Below, one piece after another: positions 30,536 through 38,841 of a stretch of DNA of 42,959 nt. The number at the start of each line of letters is the position of its first letter. Position 1 is the stretch's first letter. Below the pieces are notes generated by a model. It ran no database searches. It was not told the DNA's origin and saw only the letters and a list, made by a program, of their open reading frames with translations. The stretch lies in the NCBI RefSeq assembly GCF_004349105.1, contig NZ_SMLB01000054.1, positions 1 to 42,959 on the forward strand, given 5' to 3'. The DNA is from Jiangella aurantiaca. GTDB taxonomy: Bacteria; Actinomycetota; Actinomycetes; Jiangellales; Jiangellaceae. A program made the position numbers and the translations under genes.

Positions 30536-31194
30536 ACCGCGACTGGTCCGAGCTGTCCCCGATCCTGTGGGATTCGGTGCGCGAGACGCTGTACATCGTC
30601 GGCGTGACGGTGGGCGTGGGCGGCGTGCTGGGGCTGGCGCTCGGCGTGCTGCTGTACGCGACCCGGCGCGGCAACCTGCTGGAGAACGTCTTCGTGTTCA
30701 CCGTGCTGAACGTCGCGGTGAACGTCGTGCGGCCGATCCCGTTCATCATCTTCATCACCGCGGTCGGGCCGGTGACGCTGGCCGTCGTCGGCACCACGAT
30801 CGGCAACGACGCGGTCATCTTCGCCATGTCGATCATGGCGACGTTCGTGACCGCCCGCATCGTCGAGCAGAACCTCGTCGCCACCGATCCGGGCGTCATC
30901 GAGGCGGCCCGGGCGATGGGCGCGTCGCGACTGCGGATCCTGGTGACGGTGCTGGTGCCGGAGGCGCTCGCGCCGCTGATCCTCGGCTACACGTTCCTGC
31001 TCATCGGCATCGTGGACATGTCCGCACTCGCCGGGTACGTGGGTGGCGGCGGGCTGGGCAACTTCGCCATCGTCTACGGCTACCAGCGGTTCAACTGGGA
31101 GGTCACGCTGGTCACCGTCCTGGTGATCATCGGCATGGTGCAGCTGGCGCAGCTGCTCGGGAACTGGCTGGCGCGTAAGGCCCTGCACCGCTGA
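30532..31194 (+). CDS. metI: Methionine ABC transporter permease MetI
   Basis: Permease of 220 residues, the standard MetI size, with five hydrophobic spans. It has NVVRPIPFIIFITAVGP near 65, the cytoplasmic coupling loop PGVIEAARAMGASRLRIL near 123 and the YVGGGGLGNFAIVYGYQRFNW segment near 168-188, all typical of MetI. The ATG at 30532 overlaps the metN stop. Its TGA is directly abutted by the convergent binding-protein TAG (31195), so no terminator space separates the two units. Confidence 0.95.
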   Translation: MNRDWSELSPILWDSVRETLYIVGVTVGVGGVLGLALGVLLYATRRGNLLENVFVFTVLNVAVNVVRPIPFIIFITAVGPVTLAVVGTTIGNDAVIFAMSIMATFVTARIVEQNLVATDPGVIEAARAMGASRLRILVTVLVPEALAPLILGYTFLLIGIVDMSALAGYVGGGGLGNFAIVYGYQRFNWEVTLVTVLVIIGMVQLAQLLGNWLARKALHR

Positions 31195-32178
31195 CTAGGC
31201 CGTCGCCGCCTCCTCCAGGTAGGGGCGCAGCTGCTCCAGGCCGTGCGGGATGGACAGCGGCGACGGCGTGTTCAGCCCGACGACGGTCGGATAGTCGAGC
31301 ACGGCGACGGTGCCCGGCAGCTGGTCGAACCCCGGGACGTCCGCGAGGTCGCCCTCGTCGCCGCCGTTCACCAGGAACGCCAGCAGTTCGGCCTGCAACA
31401 GGTCGGATCGCTCGGTGCTGACGTTGATGCGGGCGTCGCCCGTGGCCTCGCCCTCCGCCTTGACCGGCCCGTACATCGTCATGCCCAGCTGCTGGAAGAA
31501 CACGCTGGAGCCGTCCTGCTCGTCGGCCACGATGTACATCGAGTCGCCGACGATGTACTGCGCCAGCGAGAACGTCTTCCCCTGCAGCCCTGGCAGCGCC
31601 TCCGCCGCCGCGGCCACCTCGCCGTCGACCCTGGCGATGACCTCCTCGGAACGCTCAGGCTCGCCCAGCACCTCCCCCGCCGCGCGGACCAGGTCCTGCC
31701 ACGGCGTCACCTCGTGCTCGTCCAGCCCCGGAATGGTCGGCGCGATGCCGGACAGCTGCTCGTACGTCGCCTCGTCGGCGATCGAGAAGGTGCCGACGAT
31801 GAGGTCCGGCTCGAGCTCGGCGATCTGCTCGATCGGCGGGCCGTCGTCCACCGGTAGCGGCTCGGCGTCGGCGGGCAGCTCCTGCCATGGCACGCCCGAC
31901 TCCGGCATGAACGAGTCGACCGAGTACCCGACCGGCTCGACCCCCATCGCCAGCATGACGTCGGTCCACTGCAGGTCGATGGTGACGATGCGCTCCGGCA
32001 CCCCGGTGATCTCCGTGCTGCCGTACATGTGGTCGACGGTGATTGTCTCGGCGTCGGCGCCGGCCGAGCTCGCGGCCGGATCGGCGTCGTCGTCACCACC
32101 ACAGGCGGCCAGGCCGGCCGCCAGCGTCAGGGCGAGCGCGACGGGCGCCGATCGAGACGAACGCGCGGAAAGGTTCAT
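31195..32178 (-). CDS. Iron-siderophore-type ABC substrate-binding lipoprotein
   Basis: FepB/FhuD-type (class III) binding protein, 327 residues. Signal peptide with lipobox and lipidated Cys26, then the hallmark PERIVTIDLQWTDVMLAMGVEPVG near 60-85, EPDLIVGTFS near 125 and a long helix backbone. It captures ferric siderophores or a similar chelate outside the cell. No permease or ATPase lies beside it, so it is an orphan that must use a transporter encoded elsewhere. An IdeR/DmdR-like box (32194-32212) lies just upstream, in keeping with iron control. Confidence 0.88.
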   Translation of the reverse strand: MNLSARSSRSAPVALALTLAAGLAACGGDDDADPAASSAGADAETITVDHMYGSTEITGVPERIVTIDLQWTDVMLAMGVEPVGYSVDSFMPESGVPWQELPADAEPLPVDDGPPIEQIAELEPDLIVGTFSIADEATYEQLSGIAPTIPGLDEHEVTPWQDLVRAAGEVLGEPERSEEVIARVDGEVAAAAEALPGLQGKTFSLAQYIVGDSMYIVADEQDGSSVFFQQLGMTMYGPVKAEGEATGDARINVSTERSDLLQAELLAFLVNGGDEGDLADVPGFDQLPGTVAVLDYPTVVGLNTPSPLSIPHGLEQLRPYLEEAATA

Positions 32179-32193
32179 GCAGGCAACCCTAAC

Positions 32194-32212
32194 TTAGGAT
32201 CGACTAACCATA
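32194..32212. promoter_or_regulatory. IdeR/DmdR-like iron box
   Basis: TTAGGATCGACTAACCATA matches the consensus I know for actinobacterial iron repressors (TTAGGTTAGGCTAACCTAA) in 14 of 19 positions. It lies 16-34 bases upstream of the binding-protein ATG at 32178, a position where a bound repressor would block transcription. Confidence 0.6.
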
Positions 32213-32393
32213 TCCGCCTGGCCGCACGCGTCCCGGGAGCACGTCACCCTGCCCAGTGACCGTTTCGGGGACCAGATCGGCACGGCACGTGGCACCCCGG
32301 CGAGTGAAGTGTGCGCCAGGCGCGTCACGATGCGACCTCACCATGACGGCGGCACGAGCCCACAGAAGCAGCAGAAGAGCCTCATTCCTGCGG

Positions 32394-32558
32394 GGTACCG
32401 AGACGTTCGACGAGATGCACGCCGCCGCGGCGTCGGTGCTGGCCGCGATCCCCGGTAGCGTCAAGAAGGAGATGCCGGGCGCCGACCACACCTGGGAGAC
32501 CGCCCCGATGGCGGCCGAGCTGGCGGCCTTCGTCCGGGCGGCGGCGGAACGCGGCTGA
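32394..32558 (+). pseudogene. C-terminal remnant of an alpha/beta hydrolase
   Basis: The last 55 codons before the TGA at 32558 read like the end of an alpha/beta-hydrolase: MHAAAASVLAAIPGSVKKEM, then PGADHTWE with the would-be catalytic His, then a terminal helix (MAAELAAFVRAAAERG). The pattern 'A..LA.AIP.A....LPG..H....' is common in small esterases. No nucleophile elbow or upstream domain precedes it; the same frame runs back into unlike sequence. A 5'-truncated relic is the best explanation. Confidence 0.5.
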
Positions 32559-32579
32559 GCGCGGCCGACGGGAGGCACG

Positions 32580-33383
32580 ATGCGGATCGGCGAGATGGAC
32601 CTGCTGCCGATGTCCGACGGCACGTTCGTCGCCCGGCCCGCGTACCTCACCCCCGGCCCGGTCACCGATCCACCGCCCGCCCCGTTCGGCCCCGACGGCG
32701 TGGCCTGGCTGCCCATCGGCAGCTTCCTGGTGCGCACCGGCGACCGCGTCGTCCTGGTCGACGCCGGCCTCGGCCCGGCCCGGACCGAGCTGCCGCACGG
32801 CATGGCGCTGGTCGGCGGCCAGCTGCTGGTGGCGCTGCTGGCGGGCGGCACGCACCCCGAGGACGTCACCGACGTCGTGTGCACGCACCTTCACTCCGAC
32901 CACGTCGGCTGGTTGTTCGACCGCGACTGCCGGCCGGTGTTCCCCGGGGCGACGGTGTGGTTCGGCGCGGCCGACGGCGCCCTCTTCGTCGACGGCGACG
33001 GCGAGATGGCCGACCACGTGCGCGCCGGCTTCCGCGGGCCGGCGGCCGACCTGCGGCCGGTCGACGGCGACCGCACCGTCGCTCCGGGCGTCGACGTCCT
33101 CGCCACGCCGGGGCACACGCCCGGGCATCTGGCTGTCGTCGTCTCCTCCGGCGACGACCGCGTGGTGCTGGCGGGCGACGCGATCACCGTCCCGGTCCAG
33201 CTCGCCGAGCCGGCGTGGCACTCGTTCGGCGACGTCGACCCGGAGCTGGCCGATCGCAGCCGAGAACGGCTCTGGGACGAACTCGCCCGGCCGCGCACCC
33301 TCGGCACCGGCGCGCACTTCCCGGAGCTGCGCTTCGGCCGCGTCGTCACCAAGCCCGACGGCCGCCGCACCTGGGCGGCCTGA
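32580..33383 (+). CDS. Metallo-beta-lactamase-fold hydrolase
   Basis: MBL-superfamily enzyme of 267 residues, full length. The metal-binding motif THLHSDHVGW (HxHxDH at 103-108), the second His in GHTPGHLAV near 180, the bridging Asp in VLAGDAIT near 200 and a late His (GTGAHFPE near 247) complete a dinuclear zinc site. The layout resembles AttM/AiiB-like lactonases and related quorum-quenching or general lactone/thioester hydrolases; no signal peptide is present. GGGAGG precedes the ATG at 32580. It ends 13 bases from the convergent FAD oxidase stop. Substrate unknown; a lactonase role in the sugar-acid pathway is possible. Confidence 0.88.
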   Translation: MRIGEMDLLPMSDGTFVARPAYLTPGPVTDPPPAPFGPDGVAWLPIGSFLVRTGDRVVLVDAGLGPARTELPHGMALVGGQLLVALLAGGTHPEDVTDVVCTHLHSDHVGWLFDRDCRPVFPGATVWFGAADGALFVDGDGEMADHVRAGFRGPAADLRPVDGDRTVAPGVDVLATPGHTPGHLAVVVSSGDDRVVLAGDAITVPVQLAEPAWHSFGDVDPELADRSRERLWDELARPRTLGTGAHFPELRFGRVVTKPDGRRTWAA

Positions 33384-33396
33384 CGGCGCGGCGGCC

Positions 33397-36225
33397 TCAG
33401 GCCGGGCGGGTGGCCTCCTCCAGCAGCTCCAGCACATGGCGGTAGGGCCTGCCGGTGGCGCGGGTCATGCCCAGCTCGCAGGTGCGGTTGCAGGACGCGT
33501 ACCCGTCCGCCTCACCCAGCGCGGCGACGGTGGCCGCCTCGGCCTCCGTCGCGCCCTGCGTGAGCTCGGGATGCAGTAGCCCGCGGTCGCCGGCGAACCC
33601 GCAGCAGCCCCAGCTGCTCGGCACCACGGCCTCGCGGGCGACGGCCGCGCCGAGGGCGGCGAGGTCGTCGACGTCGCCGAGGTGGACGCTGGCGCAGGTC
33701 GGGTGGAGCACGACGCGGTCCAGCATGCGCGCGTCGGCGATCGGCGGGAGCCGCTGCAGCACCGACGACCGCACGAAAGCCACAGCGTCGACCACCGTCA
33801 CGCGCGACCACCGCTCGGCGTCGGGCGCGGGCAACTGCGCCGCCAACCCGGCCAGCCCGTGCGAGCAGGACGACGCGTCGGCCACCACCGGCAGCCGGCC
33901 GTCGGAGGTCAGCGGCCAGAGCGCGTCGAACACCTGCTGCGCCATGACCGCCGCGCCCGCTTTCAGCCCCTTCGACACCCATGGCGTCCCGCAGCACAGC
34001 GACGGCGTCCGCTCGGCGATCGCGACCGGCATGCCGGCCCGCGCGGCCAGCGCGAGGAACGCGGCGGTGACGCCGTCGCCGCCGCTCTCCGGTGCGAACA
34101 GCGCGCCGATGCAGGCCGGGAAGTACACCGCCTCGGCCGCGCCTGGAACGGGCCACGAGGACGACGGCCGGGGCCGGCCCGGACCGGGCAGCGAGCCGTC
34201 CGCCGCTGGGATCCACTCGGTCCCGAGCACGGCCCTGGCCAGTGACGACGCGCCTGACACGACCGGGCCGGGCAGCGCCGACGCGACCCGGAGGCCGGCC
34301 CGGGCCGCCGTCACGCCAGCGCCCCAGTGACGGGCCGCGGTCGTCCCGGCCCGCTGCGCGACGCGGCCGAGCGAGTCGGCTCGGCGCGCCTTCATCGCCT
34401 GCCCGGTGTCGATCTGCACCGGGCAGGCGGTGACGCACAGCGAGTCGGCGGCGCAGGTCTGCACGGCGTCGTAGCGGTAGTCCTTCTCCAGTTCGGCGCG
34501 CACCTCGGGCGTCGCGACGGCGATCTCGCGCAGCAGCGCGATCCGCTGCCGCGGCGTCGTCGTGACCCCGCGGGACGGGCAGACCGGCTCGCAGTAGCCG
34601 CAGTCGACGCAAATGTCGAGCGCCGGGTCGACCGGTGGCACGGTCTTGAGGTGGCGCAGGTGCGCCTGCGGGTCGTCGTCCAGCACGACGCCGGGCGCCA
34701 GCACGCCGCGCGGGTCGCACAGCGCCTTCACCTCGCGCATGACGGCGTACAGCTCGTCGCCGTACTGGCGGCGGACGTACGGCGCCATGATGCGGCCGGT
34801 ACCGTGCTCGGCCTTGAGCGAGCCGTCGGCGCCGAGCACGAGGTCGACGAGGTCCTCGGTGAACGCGGCGTACGTGTCCAGATCGCGCGGGTCGTCCAGC
34901 CGCGGTGTGATCATGAAGTGCAGGTTCGCGTCGCGCGCGTGCCCGAAGATGACGGCGTCGCCGTATGCGTACCGGTCGAACAGCCCCTGCAGGTCGCGCA
35001 CGGCCGGCCCGAGAGCCGGAGCCGGCACGACGATGTCCTCCAGCAGCGCCGTCGTCCCCTGCGGCCGCGCCCCGGCCACCGTCGCATACAGGCCCTTGCG
35101 GACGTGCCAGGCGGCGGCTCGCTGCCCCGGGTCCGTGGACAGCCCGCCGGGCACGCTCAGCGGCAGCCGGCGAACGACGGCGCCGACGTCACTGCCCAGC
35201 GCGACCAGCTCGGTCGCCGACTCCGCCGCGACCTCGACCAGCAGCGCCGTGTGCTGCTCCACCCGCAGCGACCGGAGCACCTCCGGCGCGCCCGGGTCCG
35301 CCCGCGCCACCCGCAGCGACGTCGCGTCCATCAGCTCGACGGCGCCCGCCCCGGCGCCGACCAGCGCGGGCAGCGCGCCGACGGCGGCGTCGAGCGTGCC
35401 GAACACCAGCAGCGTGGTCGCGACATGCGGCAGCACCGGCAGCGTGTCGAACGTCGCCGACGCCACGAACGCCAGCGTCCCCTCGGACCCGACCACCAGG
35501 TGAGCCAGGATGTCGGCCGGCGCGTCGTGGTCGAGGAACGCGTTGAGGCCGTAGCCCATGGTGTTCTTCATCGAGAACTGGTGCTCGATCCGCCCGCGCA
35601 GAACAACGTCGGCACGCAGCCGGTCGCGGATCCGGGCCAGCCCCGCATGCAGCTCCGGCTCCAGCGCCGCCAGCCGCGCGTCTGCCCCGGCCGCGGCGGT
35701 GTCGAGGTAGGTGCCGCTGGGCAGCACCAGCTCCAGGCCCGCCAGGGTGCGGTACGCCGTCGCCGTCGTCGAGCTGGTCATACCGGAGGAGTTGTTCGCG
35801 ACCACGCCGCCGACGGTGCAGGCCGCCTCGCTGGCCGGGTCGGGTCCGAGCCGCCGCCCGTACGGCGCCAGCGCGGCGTTCACCCGGCGCACGACGGCGC
35901 CCGGCTCGGCCCGCACACGGGCACCGTCGTCGAGCACCGTCACGCCGCCGAAGTGCCGGCGCGTGTCGACCAGGACGCCGTCGGTCCCGGCCTGCCCGGA
36001 CAGGCTGGTCCCGCCGGAGCGGAACGTCAGCGGCACGCCGTCGCGGTGCGCGGTCGCGAGCAGCGCGGCGACCTCGGGGACGGACCTCGGCGTCACCACC
36101 GCGGCTGGCGTCAGCAGGTAATGGGAGGCGTCGTGCGCCATCCGGGCACGGTCGGCGATCCGCTCGCTGACCTGGCCGGCGCCGACGGCTGCCCGCAACG
36201 CGTCGAGGTCGATGACGGGGCTCAC
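33397..36225 (-). CDS. FAD- and Fe-S-containing 2-hydroxyacid oxidase (D-lactate/glycolate type)
   Basis: Large flavoprotein of 942 residues with three parts. FAD-binding PCMH domain (residues about 35-215) with RSGGTSLSGQA and GGVVANNSSGM; FAD-oxidase C-terminal domain (about 220-515) with GHARDANLHFMITP and EHGTGRIMAPY; then a ferredoxin-type part with CVDCGYCEPVCPSRG near 540 and CAADSLCVTACP near 590, and two CCG-type domains (CCGTPW near 744, CCGFAG near 874). It should oxidise a D-2-hydroxyacid such as D-lactate, glycolate or 2-hydroxyglutarate and pass electrons to the respiratory chain. GTG start at 36225. Divergent from the RuBisCO-like operon with a dyad between them, hinting at joint control. 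Confidence 0.9.
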   Translation of the reverse strand: MSPVIDLDALRAAVGAGQVSERIADRARMAHDASHYLLTPAAVVTPRSVPEVAALLATAHRDGVPLTFRSGGTSLSGQAGTDGVLVDTRRHFGGVTVLDDGARVRAEPGAVVRRVNAALAPYGRRLGPDPASEAACTVGGVVANNSSGMTSSTTATAYRTLAGLELVLPSGTYLDTAAAGADARLAALEPELHAGLARIRDRLRADVVLRGRIEHQFSMKNTMGYGLNAFLDHDAPADILAHLVVGSEGTLAFVASATFDTLPVLPHVATTLLVFGTLDAAVGALPALVGAGAGAVELMDATSLRVARADPGAPEVLRSLRVEQHTALLVEVAAESATELVALGSDVGAVVRRLPLSVPGGLSTDPGQRAAAWHVRKGLYATVAGARPQGTTALLEDIVVPAPALGPAVRDLQGLFDRYAYGDAVIFGHARDANLHFMITPRLDDPRDLDTYAAFTEDLVDLVLGADGSLKAEHGTGRIMAPYVRRQYGDELYAVMREVKALCDPRGVLAPGVVLDDDPQAHLRHLKTVPPVDPALDICVDCGYCEPVCPSRGVTTTPRQRIALLREIAVATPEVRAELEKDYRYDAVQTCAADSLCVTACPVQIDTGQAMKARRADSLGRVAQRAGTTAARHWGAGVTAARAGLRVASALPGPVVSGASSLARAVLGTEWIPAADGSLPGPGRPRPSSSWPVPGAAEAVYFPACIGALFAPESGGDGVTAAFLALAARAGMPVAIAERTPSLCCGTPWVSKGLKAGAAVMAQQVFDALWPLTSDGRLPVVADASSCSHGLAGLAAQLPAPDAERWSRVTVVDAVAFVRSSVLQRLPPIADARMLDRVVLHPTCASVHLGDVDDLAALGAAVAREAVVPSSWGCCGFAGDRGLLHPELTQGATEAEAATVAALGEADGYASCNRTCELGMTRATGRPYRHVLELLEEATRPA

Positions 36226-36296
36226 GAAGCGAACCTATCGCTGAGGTAAGACCACTTGCGTCACCCCCTTGCCCGCTGTATCGTCGCTGCACGTAC

Positions 36297-36310
36297 ATGC
36301 GAAGTCGCAT
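36297..36310. promoter_or_regulatory. GntR-like operator (ATGCGA-AG-TCGCAT)
   Basis: Perfect 6-base inverted repeat with a 2-base centre in the 112 bases between the divergent FAD-oxidase and RuBisCO-like genes, 27 bases before the GTG at 36338. Size and spacing suit a GntR/FadR-like dimer. Confidence 0.5.
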
Positions 36311-36337
36311 ATCTATGCATCACTCGATGGAGGCAGC

Positions 36338-37597
36338 GTGAGCGGCAACGTCCTGGCGACCTACGAGATCGCGACCGCGCTTCCGCTGGAGAAGGCCGCC
36401 GCCGTCATCGCCGGCGAGCAGTCCAGCGGCACGTTCGTCGCCGTCGCCCGCGAGTCTGCCGAGCTGAAGGCCCGGCACGCGGCGACCGTCCGCTCCATCG
36501 ACGAGCTGCCGCTCAGCGGCCGGCCGCCGCTGCCCGGCGCGATCGGCGACTGGGCGCAGGCGCGCCGCGCCCGCATCGTCGTCGAGTTCCCGGTGCACAA
36601 CTTCGGCGCGTCGGTGCCGAACCTGCTGGCCGCCGTCGCCGGCAACCTGTTCGAACTGCGCGAGCTGGGCGAGCTGCGGCTGGTCGACCTCGAGCTGCCG
36701 GACGTGTTCGGCACCGCCTACCCGGGCCCCGCGCACGGCGTCGACGGCACCAGGGCGCTGGTCGGCAAGGCCGGAGCGACCGGGCCGCTGATCGGCACCA
36801 TCGTCAAGCCGAGCGTCGGCCTAGGACCCGAGGAGCTGGCCGAGCTGGTCGAGGAGCTGGCGCTGGCCGGCATCGATTTCATCAAGGACGACGAGCTGCA
36901 GGGCAACCCGCCCGGCTTCCCGCTGGCCGATCGCGTGCACGTCGTCATGGACGTGCTCAAGCGCGCCGCCGACCGCACCGGCACGATGCCGATGTACGCG
37001 TTCAACATCACCGACGACATCTCCAAGCTCGCACACAACCACGACCTCGTCCGAGCCGCGGGCGGCACCTGCGTCATGGTGGTCGTCAACGCCGTGGGCT
37101 TCGCCGGGGTGCAGTACCTGCGTGAGCACGCCGACCTGCCGATCCACGGACACCGGGCGATGTTCGGCGCCTTCGCGCGATCGCCGCAGCTGGGCATCGC
37201 GTTCCGGGTGTTCCAGAAGCTGGCCCGGCTGGTCGGCGTCGACCACCTGCACACCAACGGCATCGCGAACAAGTTCTACGAGACCGACGAGGAAGTCGTG
37301 GCGTCCATCACCGACGTGCGCGCGCCGCTGCTCGGCGGCTACCACGTGGTCCCGGTGCTGTCGTCGGGCCAGACGCCGGCCATCGCCGACCGCACGTGCG
37401 CGCAAGTGGGCGATGCCGGCGACCTGCTGGTGCTGGCCGGCGGCGGCATCCACGCGCACCCCGGCGGCTCCGGCGCTGGTGTGAAGGCGATGCGAGACGC
37501 GTGGGACGCCGCGGTCGCCGGCGAGCCGCTCGCCACCCGGGCCGAGCGCTCGCCCGAGCTGGCCGCGTCGCTGGCGCAGTTCGGAGCCCGCTCATGA
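36338..37597 (+). CDS. RuBisCO-like protein, candidate 3-oxo-isoapionate-4-phosphate decarboxylase or transcarboxylase/hydrolase
   Basis: Type IV RuBisCO large-chain homologue of 419 residues. The N-terminal ferredoxin-like domain is followed by the TIM barrel with GTIVKPSVG at 153-161 (Lys157), KDDE at 183-186 (the carbamylated Lys and metal ligands of true RuBisCO), HGHRAMFG at 270-277, HLHTNGIANK at 303-312 (loop-6 Lys312), LSSGQ at 341-345 and GGGIHAHPGG at 368-377. The second Lys of KPK in true RuBisCO is Ser159 here and the phosphate-loop details differ, so it is not a CO2-fixing enzyme. Published members acting with a DUF1537 kinase are OiaX and OiaT of D-apiose catabolism. GTG start at 36338, GGAGG five bases upstream. 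Coupled to the kinase by ATGA. Confidence 0.85.
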   Translation: MSGNVLATYEIATALPLEKAAAVIAGEQSSGTFVAVARESAELKARHAATVRSIDELPLSGRPPLPGAIGDWAQARRARIVVEFPVHNFGASVPNLLAAVAGNLFELRELGELRLVDLELPDVFGTAYPGPAHGVDGTRALVGKAGATGPLIGTIVKPSVGLGPEELAELVEELALAGIDFIKDDELQGNPPGFPLADRVHVVMDVLKRAADRTGTMPMYAFNITDDISKLAHNHDLVRAAGGTCVMVVVNAVGFAGVQYLREHADLPIHGHRAMFGAFARSPQLGIAFRVFQKLARLVGVDHLHTNGIANKFYETDEEVVASITDVRAPLLGGYHVVPVLSSGQTPAIADRTCAQVGDAGDLLVLAGGGIHAHPGGSGAGVKAMRDAWDAAVAGEPLATRAERSPELAASLAQFGARS

Positions 37598-38841
37598 TCG
37601 CGGCCGCCTTCTACGGTGACGACTTCACCGGCTCGGTCGACGCGCTCGTCCAGTTCCGCCGGGCCGGCTGCACGGGCGTGCTGGTGACGTCGCCGGACGG
37701 TGTCAAGGGCGCGCTCGGCGGCGACCCTGACGTCGTCGGCATCGCCGGCATCGCGCGGTCGCTGCCGGCGGACGAGCTCGACGCCGAGGTGCGGCCGGCG
37801 CTGGAGCTGCTGCGCGACCTGGACGTGCCGGTCGTGCAGTACAAGGCCTGCTCGACGGCGGACTCCTCCCCCGTCGTCGGCAGCCTGGGCCGGGTCATCG
37901 AGATCGGTCGCGACGTGTTCGGCCCGGCCGCCGTCCCGGTGCAGTTCGCCCAGCCAGACTTCGGCCGGTACACGTTCTTCGGCCACCACTTCGCCCGCGA
38001 CGGCGAGGTCGTCTACCGGCTGGACCGCCAGCCGACGATGGCGCATCACCCGGTGACTCCGGCGACGGAGTCCGACCTCGCCCGGCACCTGGGCGCACAG
38101 ACGGCGCAGCCGGTCGGAGCGCTGCACTGGACCGCGTACGACGGCGATGCGGACGCCGTCGTGCGAGCGTGGCGCGAGTCCGCCGCCGCGGCCGTCGTCT
38201 GCGACGGGTTCGCCGACGAACACCTCGACCTGATCGGCCGGGCGGTGCTCACCTCGGACGCCCAGCGGTTCGTGCTCGGCGCCGGCGGGCTGAGCCTGGG
38301 CATCGGCCGGGCGCTCGGCCGCACCGGCGGCGTCCCGCCGACGAGCGCCACGCCGGCGCCGGGGCCGACGCTGGTGCTCAGCGGCAGCGGCTCGCCGCGC
38401 ACGGCGGCGCAGCTCGCGGCCGCCGAGCGGACCGGCTGGAGCACCGTCCACCTGCTCGTGCCCGGCGCCGCCGACGAGGCGATCGCCCGGCACGCCGCGG
38501 GCGCCGACGTCGTCGTGCACACCACGCGCCCGGGACCGTCCGCCACCAGCCGCGAGATCGAGGAGCGGCTGGCGCAGGTCGGCGCTGCCTGCCTGGCCCG
38601 CGACCCGCGCACGCGGCTGATCGTCTGCGGCGGCGACACCTCCGGCAACGTGCTGCGCCGGCTCGGCGTCGACACGCTCTCGGTGGCGGCGCTGCCGTGG
38701 GACAACGTCGCGCTCTGCCACGCGATGGGCGGCCCGTACGACCGGCCCGTCGAGGTCGTCCTCAAGGGCGGCCAGATGGGCCACGAGGACCTGTTCGACG
38801 ACGTCCGGTCCGGCCGATCGAGAGGCAACGATGCTCACTGA
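37594..38841 (+). CDS. DUF1537 (four-carbon acid sugar kinase family) kinase, OiaK-like
   Basis: Sugar-acid kinase of 415 residues. N-terminal domain signature FYGDDFTGS at 6-14 with the substrate-binding Asp pair, and a CSTADSSP segment near 86-93. The C-terminal nucleotide-binding domain has GSGSPRTAAQL near 268, GGDTSGNVLRRLG near 346 and LKGGQMGHEDLF near 390. The family includes D-threonate, L-erythronate and 3-oxo-isoapionate kinases. Genes of this family next to RuBisCO-like proteins are the OiaK type, making 3-oxo-isoapionate 4-phosphate for the RuBisCO-like enzyme. ATGA overlap with the gene before and an 11-base overlap with the GH127 gene after. Confidence 0.87.
   Translation: MIAAAFYGDDFTGSVDALVQFRRAGCTGVLVTSPDGVKGALGGDPDVVGIAGIARSLPADELDAEVRPALELLRDLDVPVVQYKACSTADSSPVVGSLGRVIEIGRDVFGPAAVPVQFAQPDFGRYTFFGHHFARDGEVVYRLDRQPTMAHHPVTPATESDLARHLGAQTAQPVGALHWTAYDGDADAVVRAWRESAAAAVVCDGFADEHLDLIGRAVLTSDAQRFVLGAGGLSLGIGRALGRTGGVPPTSATPAPGPTLVLSGSGSPRTAAQLAAAERTGWSTVHLLVPGAADEAIARHAAGADVVVHTTRPGPSATSREIEERLAQVGAACLARDPRTRLIVCGGDTSGNVLRRLGVDTLSVAALPWDNVALCHAMGGPYDRPVEVVLKGGQMGHEDLFDDVRSGRSRGNDAH

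Noticed and set aside
34327-36249. Plus-strand open frame of 640 codons opposite the FAD/Fe-S oxidase
   Set aside because: Same reasoning: the minus strand carries coherent FAD and Fe-S motifs over its whole length.
36338-37597. True RuBisCO large subunit or CO2-fixing cluster
   Set aside because: The second KPK lysine is absent, loop sequences differ, and no phosphoribulokinase or small subunit is near; a DUF1537 kinase is the partner.
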